A stretch of DNA of 64,000 nt from an uncultured Acetatifactor sp. (GTDB lineage: Bacteria; Bacillota; Clostridia; Lachnospirales; Lachnospiraceae). The notes beneath the pieces were generated by a model that had not been told where the DNA came from, searched no databases, and saw only the letters and a program-made list of their open reading frames with translations. The stretch covers positions 7,867-71,866 of the forward strand of contig CAJUJU010000012.1 in the NCBI GenBank assembly GCA_910586835.1. The letters are read 5' to 3'. Made by a program: the position numbers and the translations under genes. Positions within the stretch are counted from its first letter, which is position 1, and the number at the start of each line of letters is the position of its first letter. This document shows, piece after piece, positions 15,113 through 24,629 of this stretch.

Positions 15113-16522
15113 ATGCGAGATGATTTCGGAGAACAGGACAGAATGGAGTTTGTAACCGATAGGGAAACCCGGCAGGAAGACAAGGGCGGAGAGGAGATCC
15201 GGTCGGAGAATGTTTTTGAAGAGGCGAAAAACATAACGGCCCAAAAGCCGGGTGAAGACGGAAAGGGAATCAGAAAGTTGTGGAACTGGGGAAAAAGGCA
15301 CCCGTTTCTTTCTCTGCTGTTTTTGAGTATGGCAGTCCCAATGGTAGTTTTGCTGTTGGTGGTGTTGATTAAATACGACGGATTCGAAGGGCTGTACGGA
15401 TTTGGTACAGTGGGAATTTTGCTGGGGGTATTTTTTGTTCTTCCCTGGGTGTTGACCGGGGCGGAGATTTACCTGGCCATAAAGGCGCATGGCAGGGAGA
15501 AGCTTTACAGAAAGGGAAGGATTTTTGACGTAATTACAATTCCGCTGGGGGTGATCTACAGTATTCTTTACCTGCAAGTGCTTGGAGATGTTATGTTTGC
15601 CAGTGACTGGAGTGAGGTCTTGTATAATTCTCAGGTGCACACTCCCGTTTACACACAGTCTGCGCCCACCATATGGGTACTGGCGCTGGTGGGATTTGCG
15701 GGGTATCTGGCAGTGAGCTTCCTGCCTCTGGAAAAAACGCCTCCTCTTGTAACGGTGCTGGGCATGGCGGCCATGTATCTGGGTACTGCGGAAAGTATTC
15801 TCTGGGGAATACAGGTTTGTTCGCCCCTTGAGATTTTTCTGCCCCTGCTCCCTCTGAACTGTGTGATTATCACAGCCAGAACAGTGCGCCATAAGGTGTG
15901 GGAATGGAAACAGCTGCCTCATGAAGAGCGGCAGAACGGTTCGCTGCTTGGGAATTGTGACCGGCTTCTGATGCGTTCGGAGCGTTGGCCGTTTCTGGCA
16001 TTTGTACTGATGTGGCCTCTGTTGGGTATCCTGATTGCCCTGCTGTTCTTGGCGGGGCAGGAGCCGGACGCGGTCATAAAGGCATTTACGGAGACGGCGG
16101 ACTGGAATCTTTCCAGAAGAGTTGCGCCCCAGAACCTGCATTATGACGAGCATTATCTCTGCACGGTGGCTGCGGGCGGGCATAAAAAGATCGTAAAGCC
16201 ACTGCGGTTGGGAGTGCGGCACGGCCATGAGGTGATTGTGAACAGGCAGCTGTGTGTGGCGAATGCCTTTGAGCAGATTCTGGAGGAAAAGACCCCGGGC
16301 CTTCACAGGGCGGTGCGGCACTTATACGACACCTGGGGCTTTCCGGTGGCAAGGCTGATCCGATCCAGATGTGCGGCGGACGTGGTTTATTTTCTGATGA
16401 AGCCTTTGGAGTGGTTTTTCCTGATTGTATTATATCTGTCAGACGCAAAGCCTGAAAACAGGATAGCGCTTCAGTATACGGGAAAGAGCCTGAAGGATTT
16501 TCAGGGAAGGGAATGGAAATGA
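15113..16522 (+). CDS. Multi-pass membrane protein of unknown function (DUF6688-like)
   Basis: A 469-residue protein with a charged cytoplasmic N-terminus of about 60 residues, then seven or so hydrophobic helices between residues 65 and 330, and a soluble C-terminal part containing a conserved-looking HYLCTVAAGGHKKIVKP, RHGHEVIVNRQLCVANAFEQ and a final membrane-associated helix. The C-terminal pattern recalls DUF6688 proteins, from memory only. The ATG at 15113 has GGGAGGAGGT upstream. It is the first gene of a three-gene operon with a DUF2975 protein and a small HTH regulator. No function is known. Confidence 0.8.
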   Translation: MRDDFGEQDRMEFVTDRETRQEDKGGEEIRSENVFEEAKNITAQKPGEDGKGIRKLWNWGKRHPFLSLLFLSMAVPMVVLLLVVLIKYDGFEGLYGFGTVGILLGVFFVLPWVLTGAEIYLAIKAHGREKLYRKGRIFDVITIPLGVIYSILYLQVLGDVMFASDWSEVLYNSQVHTPVYTQSAPTIWVLALVGFAGYLAVSFLPLEKTPPLVTVLGMAAMYLGTAESILWGIQVCSPLEIFLPLLPLNCVIITARTVRHKVWEWKQLPHEERQNGSLLGNCDRLLMRSERWPFLAFVLMWPLLGILIALLFLAGQEPDAVIKAFTETADWNLSRRVAPQNLHYDEHYLCTVAAGGHKKIVKPLRLGVRHGHEVIVNRQLCVANAFEQILEEKTPGLHRAVRHLYDTWGFPVARLIRSRCAADVVYFLMKPLEWFFLIVLYLSDAKPENRIALQYTGKSLKDFQGREWK

Positions 16523-16992
16523 AAATGACCGGAAAAAAGATCAATGATAAGAGAACATGGGTCATGGGAACAAAGTACCTGTTGGATTTTATGTTTTTTT
16601 CCGGGATTCTGGTCACGGCATCCCTGCCCTGGAGCATCCGGCTGATCGGCAGACAGCTGCCATATCTGCTGACCTGTTATGAGGAGACAGTGATAATTTA
16701 TTTTGTGTTGGGAGTTGCGGCGGAAAAGCTGCTCTGGGAGCTGCGGAAAATATTCGGAACGGTGTTGGAAGAAAATTGTTTTGTGCAGGCAAATGTGAAC
16801 AGTCTGCGCAGGATGGGGAACTGGAGCTTTTTTATCGCGCTGATGGCGGTGGTGCGCAGTATTGTCTATTTGACTGTGGCCATGGGGGTTATCATCCTCG
16901 TGTTTGTGGTTGCAGGTCTGTTCAGTAAGGTGCTGAGTCTTGTGTTTGAACAGGCGGTAGCCTATAAGGAAGACACGGATCTGACGGTTTAG
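16519..16992 (+). CDS. DUF2975 domain membrane protein
   Basis: About 157 residues with four predicted membrane helices, fitting the DUF2975 family, which is regularly encoded next to a short YozG-like HTH regulator, as here. The ATG at 16519 overlaps the upstream TGA in an ATGA junction, so translation is probably coupled; the ATG at 16513 is an alternative. Family function is unknown; the pair is often thought to be a membrane sensor and its regulator. Confidence 0.88.
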   Translation: MKMTGKKINDKRTWVMGTKYLLDFMFFSGILVTASLPWSIRLIGRQLPYLLTCYEETVIIYFVLGVAAEKLLWELRKIFGTVLEENCFVQANVNSLRRMGNWSFFIALMAVVRSIVYLTVAMGVIILVFVVAGLFSKVLSLVFEQAVAYKEDTDLTV

Positions 16993-17004
16993 GGGAGGAA
17001 AGAC

Positions 17005-17226
17005 ATGGGAATCGTTGTAAACCTGGATGTCATGATGGCAAGGCGGAAAATGAGCCTCACCGATCTGGCCAACGAGGTGGATATCACCCTTGCAAATCTG
17101 TCTATCCTGAAAAACAATAAAGCCCGGGCGGTCAGGTTTTCCACTCTGGAGGCCATCTGCAGGGCTCTGGACTGTCAGCCCGGGGATATCCTGGAATACA
17201 CGGCGGAGGACGCGTCAAAATCCTGA
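17005..17226 (+). CDS. Small Cro/C1-type HTH transcriptional regulator (YozG-like)
   Basis: A 73-residue protein consisting almost entirely of one helix-turn-helix domain: residues 10-70 contain MSLTDLANEVDITLANLSIL and the terminal ICRALDCQPGDILEY typical of YozG-like regulators. AGGGGAGGAAAG precedes the ATG. It lies 12 bases after the DUF2975 gene in the same operon and probably regulates it. Confidence 0.93.
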   Translation: MGIVVNLDVMMARRKMSLTDLANEVDITLANLSILKNNKARAVRFSTLEAICRALDCQPGDILEYTAEDASKS

Positions 17227-17252
17227 CACAATCCGGATTCCGACGTCCGCCG

Positions 17253-18602
17253 TCATTCCGAAAGGGGCAGCTTCCGGATTGTCACAAGATAGCTGATGAC
17301 CAGAATTACATCCGCACCGGCCCAGGCGGCGATCTCTGCGTAAAAGATGCCGGTTTCACCGATTGCCAGGGGCAGCAGGAGGGCAGTGGAGGTGCGCATG
17401 ACAAATTCCGCCACGCCGGAGAGCATGGGCAGCAGTGTGTTTCCCATGCCCTGTATGGCGGAGCGCACTACATGGAGCAGGTACAGAACCGGAAGACAGA
17501 CGCTCATCACGGCCAGGTAAAAGTAGGCGATCTGCATGGTCTGTTCCACCTGGGTCGGAGTGCCCGAGATGAAGCAGCTCAGGATCATTTTTCCGAACAG
17601 CAGCATGATAGCGGCAATGGCGGCGGAGGTTGCCAGTGCAATGCAGAGAGCGGAACGCATTCCCTGACGGATGCGTTTGTTTTTTCCTGCGCCCAGATTC
17701 TGTCCCACATAGGTAATCATGGAATAACCGTAAGAGGTGGCGGCGATCTCCAGCAGGCCGTAGAGCTTGTTGGTGGCGGTAAAGCCGGCGATGAAGATGA
17801 CGCCGAAGCCGTTTACCACAAACTGCACAATCATGCCGCCCACGGCGATAATACAGTTCTGGAAGGCCATGGGGGAACCCAGCCCCATAAGCTGCAGGTA
17901 TAAGTTTTTTTGGGGCTGAAAGTCCTGCAGGCGGAATTTCATAAGCTCAATCTGGCAGATGTGGTACAGGCAGTAAACTCCGGAGACCAGCTGGGCGGCC
18001 AGTGTTGCGGCGGCTGCGCCTGCAATGCCCCAGTGGAATACCAGCACAAAGAGCAGATCCAGGCCGATATTGGTCAGGGAGGCTACGACCATGGCGTACA
18101 GGGGAGTCTGGCTGTCTCCCAGCGAGCGCAGGATACAGGCCAGAAGGTTGTAGGCCATGACAACGGGAATGCCCAGGAACATAATGCGCAGATAGAGAAG
18201 CGAGTCTCCGAGGATCGTGTCGGGTGTCTGCAGAAGCAGGAGGACAGGCCTTGCGATAAGCTGTCCCGCCGCAGTCAGAAGCAGTGCCCAGAGCAGGGAC
18301 AGTACGGCGGAATTGCCGATGACCTTCCGCAGCCGGTCGTGTTTTCCGGCGCCGAATTCCTGGGCCATCAGGATGGCAAAGCCCTGGGTAAAGCCTTGGA
18401 CAATACCCAGCATCATCCAGTTCAGCCAGTCGGAGGCGCCCAGGGCGGCCAGGGCGTTCACGCCCAGAAATTTGCCTACCACGGCCGTATCCACAACGGT
18501 GTAGAGTTGCTGAAACATATTTCCCATCATCAGGGGCAGTGCAAAGGTCAGGATTAATTTTGCCGGTTTTCCCTCGGTCATACTTTTGATATGTGCTGCC
18601 AT
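17253..18602 (-). CDS. MATE family efflux transporter
   Basis: A 449-residue MATE exporter on the minus strand with the N-terminal MTEGKPAKLILTFALPLMMG motif, YTVVDTAVVGKFLG in helix 1-2 and the QNLGAGKNKRIRQG loop after helix 7. It is complete with twelve helices. It converges on the HTH gene with 26 bases between stops and no clear terminator. The start region holds a palindrome that overlaps the likely promoter, which suggests repressor control. Confidence 0.94.
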   Translation of the reverse strand: MAAHIKSMTEGKPAKLILTFALPLMMGNMFQQLYTVVDTAVVGKFLGVNALAALGASDWLNWMMLGIVQGFTQGFAILMAQEFGAGKHDRLRKVIGNSAVLSLLWALLLTAAGQLIARPVLLLLQTPDTILGDSLLYLRIMFLGIPVVMAYNLLACILRSLGDSQTPLYAMVVASLTNIGLDLLFVLVFHWGIAGAAAATLAAQLVSGVYCLYHICQIELMKFRLQDFQPQKNLYLQLMGLGSPMAFQNCIIAVGGMIVQFVVNGFGVIFIAGFTATNKLYGLLEIAATSYGYSMITYVGQNLGAGKNKRIRQGMRSALCIALATSAAIAAIMLLFGKMILSCFISGTPTQVEQTMQIAYFYLAVMSVCLPVLYLLHVVRSAIQGMGNTLLPMLSGVAEFVMRTSTALLLPLAIGETGIFYAEIAAWAGADVILVISYLVTIRKLPLSE

Positions 18603-18631
18603 AATATCCTCTTCTCACAGAATGCGTTGAA

Positions 18632-18651
18632 TGCTATGATGTATCATAGCA
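18632..18651. promoter_or_regulatory. Palindromic operator-like site overlapping the MATE promoter
   Basis: The 9-bp arms TGCTATGAT and ATCATAGCA surround a 2-base centre. On the minus strand the first arm contains a -10-like TATGAT, 30 bases from the MATE start codon. The symmetry and position fit a dimeric repressor binding site. Confidence 0.5.
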
Positions 18652-18733
18652 CAGAGGGGAAGAAAAGAACAGAGGGAAAATCGTAAGTGGAAGGCGGCAA
18701 TCGCGGCGGCCCCGTCTTTAGGAGGAATGAACC

Positions 18734-18762
18734 TTGACCCTGCTTTTTAAAAAGAGTAGAAT
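18734..18762 (+). promoter_or_regulatory. Promoter of the ABC-class ATPase gene
   Basis: TTGACC (18734-18739) and TAGAAT (18757-18762) with a 17-base spacer, 41 bases before the ATG. Confidence 0.65.
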
Positions 18763-18803
18763 AAAACGTAAGAAAACAAGGAAGCGGGAGGAAGAACATT
18801 ACC

Positions 18804-20531
18804 ATGAAAACAGCGGCAGAGCTTCAGACATTACTTCGGCAGATAGACCACAAGGGTTATCCTGCCTATAAGGATACCAGAGGGAAGTATCAGTTTCAGC
18901 AGTATATATTATCCATCGATCATGTGCAGGGGGATCCCTTCGCGGCGCCTTCCAAGGTGAGCCTGATAGTGCCCGGCAGGGTGGCGGGATTTGACAGGGC
19001 GTGCTATGAAAGCCATGTCAGGAAAATTGCCTTTCAGGACTATCTGCTGCGGCGCATGGCGGCCAAGATCAGGGATTTTTCCTTTAAGGCCAAGGGATCC
19101 GGCAAGAGCGGCCTTTTGAGTGTCAGCCATCCGGGGCAGGAGATTCTGGAGCGCAGCGCCTGCACGGTGAATACCGGGACAGGAGATCTCACTGTGCGGA
19201 TGGAGATCGGCTTTCCTGCCAACGGAAGAACCATCAACTCGGGGGAGCTGGCAAAGATTCTGTTTGATTTTCTGCCTGTGTGCGTAAGGCAGACGCTGCT
19301 GGCGTCCTCCTGTCCCAAGGACGGCCTGGAGAAGGTGCTGTTCCTGGCAGACGATCAGCAGTTTATCCGGGAGGAGCTGAAAAAGAGAGACCTGGTGGCG
19401 TTTGTGGCAAACGGTGCGGTACTCCCCAGAAAGTCAGGAGTTTCCCCTTTGCCCATGAAGGAGGCGGTGGCGTTTGTGTCTCCTTCGTCCATGGAGGTGA
19501 CGCTGAAGCTGCCTCATCTTGGGGAACTGAAGGGTATGGGGCTGAAAAAGGGCGTCACTTTGATTGTGGGCGGAGGCTATCACGGAAAGTCCACGCTGCT
19601 GGAGGCGCTGGAACTGGGCGTTTATAACCATATAAACGGCGACGGCAGGGAGTATGTGATCACGGACGACACGGCCATGAAGCTGCGGGCGGAGGACGGC
19701 AGAAGCATCCAGAAGACGGATATTTCCATGTTTATCCGCAATCTGCCCAACGGCAGGGATACAAAGGCGTTTTACACGGAGGATGCCAGCGGCAGTACTT
19801 CCCAGGCTGCAAATACGGTGGAGGCCATGGAGGCGGGTTCGGAGGTGTTCCTGATCGACGAGGATACCAGCGCCACCAACTTTATGATCCGGGATGAGCT
19901 GATGCAGCGCGTGGTCAGTCGGGAGGTGGAGCCCATCATTCCCTTTATTGACAGAGTGCGGGAGCTGTACGAGGATTACGGAATTTCAACGATTCTGGTG
20001 GCGGGAAGCTGCGGTTCTTACTTCCACAAGGCGGACTGTATTTTGCAGATGAATAAATACCGTCCCATGGAGATTACCGAGCTTGCCCAAAAAGAGGCTG
20101 AGAGCTTTCCTTATACGCTGGGTGCGGCGCCCAAGGCGGAGAAACCTGACTTTACAAGAGTGGTAAAACGGGATGCCGCGTTTGCCAAAGACGATCGGAT
20201 CAAGCTGCGCACCGACGGGGTGGACGGATTTTCCGTCAACCGGGAAGAGGTGGATCTGCGGTATGTGGAGCAGCTTGTGGACGCGGAGCAGCTGACGGCG
20301 CTGGCTCATATGTTGAAATACATGAAGCTTCATGACTTTGACGGGAAGAGAACCCTGGGCCAGGCGGTGGAAGTCGTCTATCAGAGAATGGAGACGAAAG
20401 GATTTGGAGCATTCTGCGGCAGCGACCGGGGGGAGGGAGACGGCGGAGCGGTGCCCGGGAATCTTGCCATTCCCCGCAGACAGGAGCTGTATGCGGCCCT
20501 GAATCGCTGCAGGGAGTTGATCCGCATCTGA
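18804..20531 (+). CDS. ABC-class P-loop ATPase (PF09818-type)
   Basis: A 575-residue soluble protein matching the predicted ATPases of the ABC class (COG3044). The Walker A motif is GGGYHGKSTLLEALE near residue 256, and the Walker B region is EVFLIDEDTSATNF. The C-terminal 150 residues carry the family's helical tail. No membrane segments are visible and no transporter partner is encoded next to it, in line with the family. GCGGGAGGAAG precedes the ATG. The biological role is unknown; a similarity to chromosome or RNA-acting ABC ATPases is often assumed. Confidence 0.88.
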   Translation: MKTAAELQTLLRQIDHKGYPAYKDTRGKYQFQQYILSIDHVQGDPFAAPSKVSLIVPGRVAGFDRACYESHVRKIAFQDYLLRRMAAKIRDFSFKAKGSGKSGLLSVSHPGQEILERSACTVNTGTGDLTVRMEIGFPANGRTINSGELAKILFDFLPVCVRQTLLASSCPKDGLEKVLFLADDQQFIREELKKRDLVAFVANGAVLPRKSGVSPLPMKEAVAFVSPSSMEVTLKLPHLGELKGMGLKKGVTLIVGGGYHGKSTLLEALELGVYNHINGDGREYVITDDTAMKLRAEDGRSIQKTDISMFIRNLPNGRDTKAFYTEDASGSTSQAANTVEAMEAGSEVFLIDEDTSATNFMIRDELMQRVVSREVEPIIPFIDRVRELYEDYGISTILVAGSCGSYFHKADCILQMNKYRPMEITELAQKEAESFPYTLGAAPKAEKPDFTRVVKRDAAFAKDDRIKLRTDGVDGFSVNREEVDLRYVEQLVDAEQLTALAHMLKYMKLHDFDGKRTLGQAVEVVYQRMETKGFGAFCGSDRGEGDGGAVPGNLAIPRRQELYAALNRCRELIRI

Positions 20532-20563
20532 GAAAGCGTTGATTAGAAAAGGAGCAAAGACAG

Positions 20564-21973
20564 GTGAATGTGCGGAGTATGAATCAACAGGAAAAGGTTG
20601 CCTATATGCTCAGTGAGCCGGTGCCCCATCTGGTCTGTCAGATGGCGGTGCCCACGATCATCAGTATGCTTGTAACCTCTTTTTACAATATGGTGGATAC
20701 CTTTTTTGTGGGAAAGATCAACACTCAGGCTACGGCGGCGGTGGGAGTGGTGTTTTCCGTCATGGCGCTGATTCAGGCCTGTGGATTTTTCTTCGGCCAT
20801 GGTTCCGGCAACTATATTTCCCGGAAGCTGGGGGCGGGAGAGTTTGAAGACGCTAATAAGATGGCGGCCACGGGTTTCTTCTCCGCGTTTCTGACCGGTG
20901 TTTTCCTGGGGGTTCTGGGATTGATTTTTCTCACGCCCCTGGCTCGTGCCCTGGGCTCCACACCCACGATTCTGCCTTACACCAAGGATTATCTGAAGAT
21001 TATTCTGTTTGGCTGCCCTTTTATGATGTCCTCCTTTGTGCTGAACAATCAGCTTCGATTTCAGGGCAGCGCATCCTATGCCATGGTGGGAATCGTCACC
21101 GGGGCTGTGCTGAATATTGTCCTAGATCCTGTTCTGATCTTTACCTGCGGCATGGGGGTGGCGGGGGCGGCGCTGGCTACGGTGATCAGCCAGGCGGTCA
21201 GCTTTTTTGTGCTGTACGGCATGAGCCGGAAGGGCGGTAATATCCGGGCACAGCTGAAAAATTTTTCCCCCTCGTTTTACCTCTACAGGGAAATGTTTCG
21301 GGGCGGTATCCCTTCGCTGTGCAGACAGGGGCTGGCCGGTGTTGCACAGATCTGCCTGAACCGTTCCGCGGGGATTTTCAGCGGGGAGCTGAGCGATGCG
21401 GCCATTGCCGCCATGTCTATTGTAGGCCGTATCACCATGTTTGCCAACTCGGCGCTGATAGGCTTCGGGCAGGGCTTTCAGCCTGTGTGCGGCATGAACT
21501 ATGGGGCAAAAAAATATGAAAGGGTGCGGGAGGGCTTTGGCTTCTGCGTGAAATATGCCACGGTCTTTCTGGTGTTGGTCTCCGCTACGGGCTTTGCTTT
21601 TGCCAATCCCCTGGTGACACTGTTCCGCAGGGAGGATCCGGATGTGATCCGCATCGGAACGCTTGCCCTGAGGCTGCAATGTATTGTATTTCCGCTGAAT
21701 GCCTGGATCGTGATGTGCAATATGATGCTGCAGTCCATCGGGAAGGCCGTGAAGGCATCTGTTGTGGCGGCGGCAAGGCAGGGGATTTTCTTTATCCCGC
21801 TGATCTGGATTCTGCCCTTTTTCTTTGGACTGCTGGGGGTGCAGATGTGCCAGACCTGGTCCGATGTATGTACCATGTTGATTTCCGTGCCTATGGGAAT
21901 CGGCGTGCTGCGGGAGATGAAGCGGATGGAAGAGAATGCCCGGTTCGGGGATGTATCGGAACAGAACGGATAA
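20564..21973 (+). CDS. MATE family efflux transporter
   Basis: A 469-residue MATE exporter with the helix-1 region TSFYNMVDTFFVGKINTQAT, the NYGAKKYERVREGF loop and a hydrophilic C-terminal tail. It belongs to the NorM/MepA-like branch. The GTG at 20564 has AAAGGAG at 20548-20554. It lies 32 bases after the ABC-class ATPase gene and may be read from the same promoter. Confidence 0.94.
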   Translation: MNVRSMNQQEKVAYMLSEPVPHLVCQMAVPTIISMLVTSFYNMVDTFFVGKINTQATAAVGVVFSVMALIQACGFFFGHGSGNYISRKLGAGEFEDANKMAATGFFSAFLTGVFLGVLGLIFLTPLARALGSTPTILPYTKDYLKIILFGCPFMMSSFVLNNQLRFQGSASYAMVGIVTGAVLNIVLDPVLIFTCGMGVAGAALATVISQAVSFFVLYGMSRKGGNIRAQLKNFSPSFYLYREMFRGGIPSLCRQGLAGVAQICLNRSAGIFSGELSDAAIAAMSIVGRITMFANSALIGFGQGFQPVCGMNYGAKKYERVREGFGFCVKYATVFLVLVSATGFAFANPLVTLFRREDPDVIRIGTLALRLQCIVFPLNAWIVMCNMMLQSIGKAVKASVVAAARQGIFFIPLIWILPFFFGLLGVQMCQTWSDVCTMLISVPMGIGVLREMKRMEENARFGDVSEQNG

Positions 21974-22108
21974 TCCGTGGAATTGCCTGAGACAGAAAGG
22001 GATGAATGGATTTTCTGTGGAATTTGGCTGAAGCACACGGACAATTGCATGGGTGTACCGGGGAATTGTCGGGGCAAAGCAGGGTGTGAGAAAGGAAACG
22101 GATTGATC

Positions 22109-22837
22109 ATGAGCTTGCAGATAGAAGGATATTTATATGAGACCCATCTTCATACCTCGGAAGGCAGCGCCTGCGCCACGGCCTCCGGCGCGGAGATGGC
22201 GCGGGCCTACGCGAAGGCAGGCTATACAGGAATTATTGTCACGGATCACTTCTTCTATGGGAATACGGCGGCAGACAGAAGTCTGCCCTGGGGTGAGTGG
22301 GTGGAGAAATACTGCCTGGGCTTTGAACATGCAAAGGAAGAGGGAGAGAAGCTGGGACTTCAGGTGTTTTTCGGCTGGGAATCGTGCTACAGCGGCACGG
22401 AATTTTTGGTGTATGGTCCCGACAGGCAGTGGCTTCTGGAGCATCCGGAGATCAGAGACGCCTCGGTGAAGGAACAGCTTGAGCTGGTGCATGAGGCCGG
22501 CGGAATCGTTGTGCAGGCCCATCCCTACAGGGAAGCTTCTTATATAGAAGAGATACGTCTTTTTCCCCAGTACTCGGATGCCGTGGAAGGGATTAACGCG
22601 TCCCACTCCAGCCTGGCAAAGCGGTCTCTGCGGCATCCGGAGTATAACGACAGGGCGGTTGCCTATGCCCGGGAGCACGGTCTGCCCCTGACCGCAGGCT
22701 CCGACCAGCACAATGCGGACATGGTTTGGGGCGGCATGGTGTTTTCGCGCAGGCTGACGGATATCCGGGATTTCAACCGGGCGGTTCTTGGCAGTGAGGC
22801 AGTGCGGCTTCTGGACGGCACGGAGGATCCGGATTAG
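22109..22837 (+). CDS. PHP domain metal-dependent phosphoesterase
   Basis: A 242-residue PHP-domain protein: motif I is ETHLHTSEGSAC, motif II VTDHFF, then VQAHPYR and the terminal TAGSDQHNADMVWGG, giving the set of His/Asp residues that bind a trinuclear metal site. Relatives hydrolyse phosphoesters such as 3',5'-bisphosphates or act on histidinol phosphate; the exact substrate is unknown. I use the ATG at 22109, with AAAGGAAA upstream, since the 44 residues encoded before it do not look conserved. It converges on the ABC exporter genes. Confidence 0.9.
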   Translation: MSLQIEGYLYETHLHTSEGSACATASGAEMARAYAKAGYTGIIVTDHFFYGNTAADRSLPWGEWVEKYCLGFEHAKEEGEKLGLQVFFGWESCYSGTEFLVYGPDRQWLLEHPEIRDASVKEQLELVHEAGGIVVQAHPYREASYIEEIRLFPQYSDAVEGINASHSSLAKRSLRHPEYNDRAVAYAREHGLPLTAGSDQHNADMVWGGMVFSRRLTDIRDFNRAVLGSEAVRLLDGTEDPD

Positions 22838-22850
22838 GAAAACTGCGCCG

Positions 22851-24629
22851 TCAGGCGATCTCATGATGAACCTGCAGTTCATACAGTTTTTTGTAAATTC
22901 CATTTTGGGACAGCAGCTCCTGGTGGGTGCCCCGTTCCCTGATCTTTCCCTTGTGCATGACCATGATGCAGTCGGCGTGCTGGATGGTGGAGAGTCTGTG
23001 GGCTACCATGATGGTAGTACGACCCTTCATCAGTTTTTCCAGGGCCTCCTGGATCAGGATTTCCGTCTCCGTGTCAATGTTTGCGGTAGCCTCGTCCATG
23101 ACCAGAATGCTTGGCTTGTGGGCCAGGGTTCTGGCGAAGGACAGAAGCTGCCGTTCGCCGGCAGAAAAGGTGGAACCGCGCTCGGACACCGGTTCCGCAT
23201 ACTTCCCGGGCAGTTTTTCAATAAAGTGGGAGGCGTTGACATACTCTGCGGCCGCCCGGATCTCATCGTCTGTGATATCCTGGTTATAGAGCCGGATATT
23301 ACTTTCCACGGTTCCCTCAAAGATAAACACATCCTGCTGCATCTGGCCGATGGCGCTGCGCAGCTGTCTTTTGCTCAGTTCTCTGATATCCACTCCGTCA
23401 ATGTAAATATGTCCCTGCTGTATGTCATAGTATCTGCCAATAAGATTTAAGATGGAAGATTTTCCGGCTCCGGTAGCGCCTACAAAGGCCACCTTCTGGC
23501 CTGGCTCGATGACAAAGGATACATCTCTGAGCACATAGTTTTCCTCGTCGTAGGCGAACCAGACATGATCAAACTCAATGCGGCCCCTGATTTCGGGGAG
23601 CACTGCAGGATTTTCCGCTTCGGGAACCAGTGCGTCCTCGTCCATGATGGTAAAGATTTTTTCGGCGGAGGCCAGGGAGGACTGGAGGGTGGAAAACTGC
23701 TCCGCCAGCTCCTGAATGGGCTCAAAAAAGGATTGAATATACTGAGAAAACACATACAGGGTGCCAATGGAGATGACGCTGTCAAGCACTTCCCTGCTGC
23801 CCAGCCCCAGCACCACCATCAGCGACAGGACGCTGAGAATGTAGATCAGGGGGCGGAAGACGGCAAATACAATCATTTCCCGGTAAAAAGCCCGATACAA
23901 TTTGTGACTCTTCTCGTTGAATTCCTCATACTTTCTTTTTTCCCGTCCGAAGATCTGAATAATGCGCATACCGGAAATATTCTCGGAGAGAAAGGTGTTT
24001 AAATCGGTGAGCCGGGTTCTGGTGATGCGATAGGTTTTTCTGGCCACCTTGCGGAACAGGACGGTGAGGGCTGCAACCACGGGAAGCAGGATAAAGGAAA
24101 ACAATGCAAGCTTCCAGTCCAGGAGCAGCATGACCACAGCCAGCCCGATGATTTTTACAATGTTGCGGAACAGCCGGACCAGGATGCCGGAATACATTTC
24201 GTCCAGAGCCTCCACGTCGTTGGTGACCCGGGTCACCAGCTTGCCAACGGGTGTCAGGTCAAAATAACGGCTGCTCAGGGACTGAATGTGGGAGTAAAGC
24301 TCTCTGCGCACGCTGAGAATGATACGCTGTCCGGTCTTCTGCAGTACCCAGGTCTGTGTGATATTAAAGAGAAAGCTTAAGATCAGTATGACACCATATT
24401 TTACCGCAGTTATGACGATGATGTCATAATTGCCCAGGGATTGGAAGGAATCAATGGCGTCTCCGATCAGAGACGGTCTCAGCAGGTCAAAGTAAGTCAG
24501 TGCCAGAACCAGGGCCAGACACAGGAGAACCTGGCCGATGTAAGGCTTCATATAAGAGAGGAGCCGCAGAAGAGCGCTTCCTTTGTAGTTGGATTCTATT
24601 TTATCGTCTGTCATATTGCTCATAGCCAT
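22851..24629 (-). CDS. ABC exporter subunit 2 (membrane and ATPase fused)
   Basis: A 592-residue half-transporter: six membrane helices (residues 20-320), then an ATPase domain with Walker A GATGAGKSS, Walker B ILVMDEATANID with the catalytic Glu, and the H-loop VAHRLST. Its signature motif reads FSAGER instead of LSGGQ. The start ATG at 24629 shares its A with the stop of the partner gene. With the next protein it forms a heterodimeric multidrug-type exporter of the TM287/288 or BmrCD kind. This subunit supplies the intact Walker B and the non-canonical signature. Confidence 0.94.
   Translation of the reverse strand: MAMSNMTDDKIESNYKGSALLRLLSYMKPYIGQVLLCLALVLALTYFDLLRPSLIGDAIDSFQSLGNYDIIVITAVKYGVILILSFLFNITQTWVLQKTGQRIILSVRRELYSHIQSLSSRYFDLTPVGKLVTRVTNDVEALDEMYSGILVRLFRNIVKIIGLAVVMLLLDWKLALFSFILLPVVAALTVLFRKVARKTYRITRTRLTDLNTFLSENISGMRIIQIFGREKRKYEEFNEKSHKLYRAFYREMIVFAVFRPLIYILSVLSLMVVLGLGSREVLDSVISIGTLYVFSQYIQSFFEPIQELAEQFSTLQSSLASAEKIFTIMDEDALVPEAENPAVLPEIRGRIEFDHVWFAYDEENYVLRDVSFVIEPGQKVAFVGATGAGKSSILNLIGRYYDIQQGHIYIDGVDIRELSKRQLRSAIGQMQQDVFIFEGTVESNIRLYNQDITDDEIRAAAEYVNASHFIEKLPGKYAEPVSERGSTFSAGERQLLSFARTLAHKPSILVMDEATANIDTETEILIQEALEKLMKGRTTIMVAHRLSTIQHADCIMVMHKGKIRERGTHQELLSQNGIYKKLYELQVHHEIA

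Noticed and set aside
17910..18557. 215-residue plus-strand ORF inside the MATE gene
   Set aside because: It is a Gln/His/Gly-rich shadow of the minus-strand MATE gene, which has clear family motifs.
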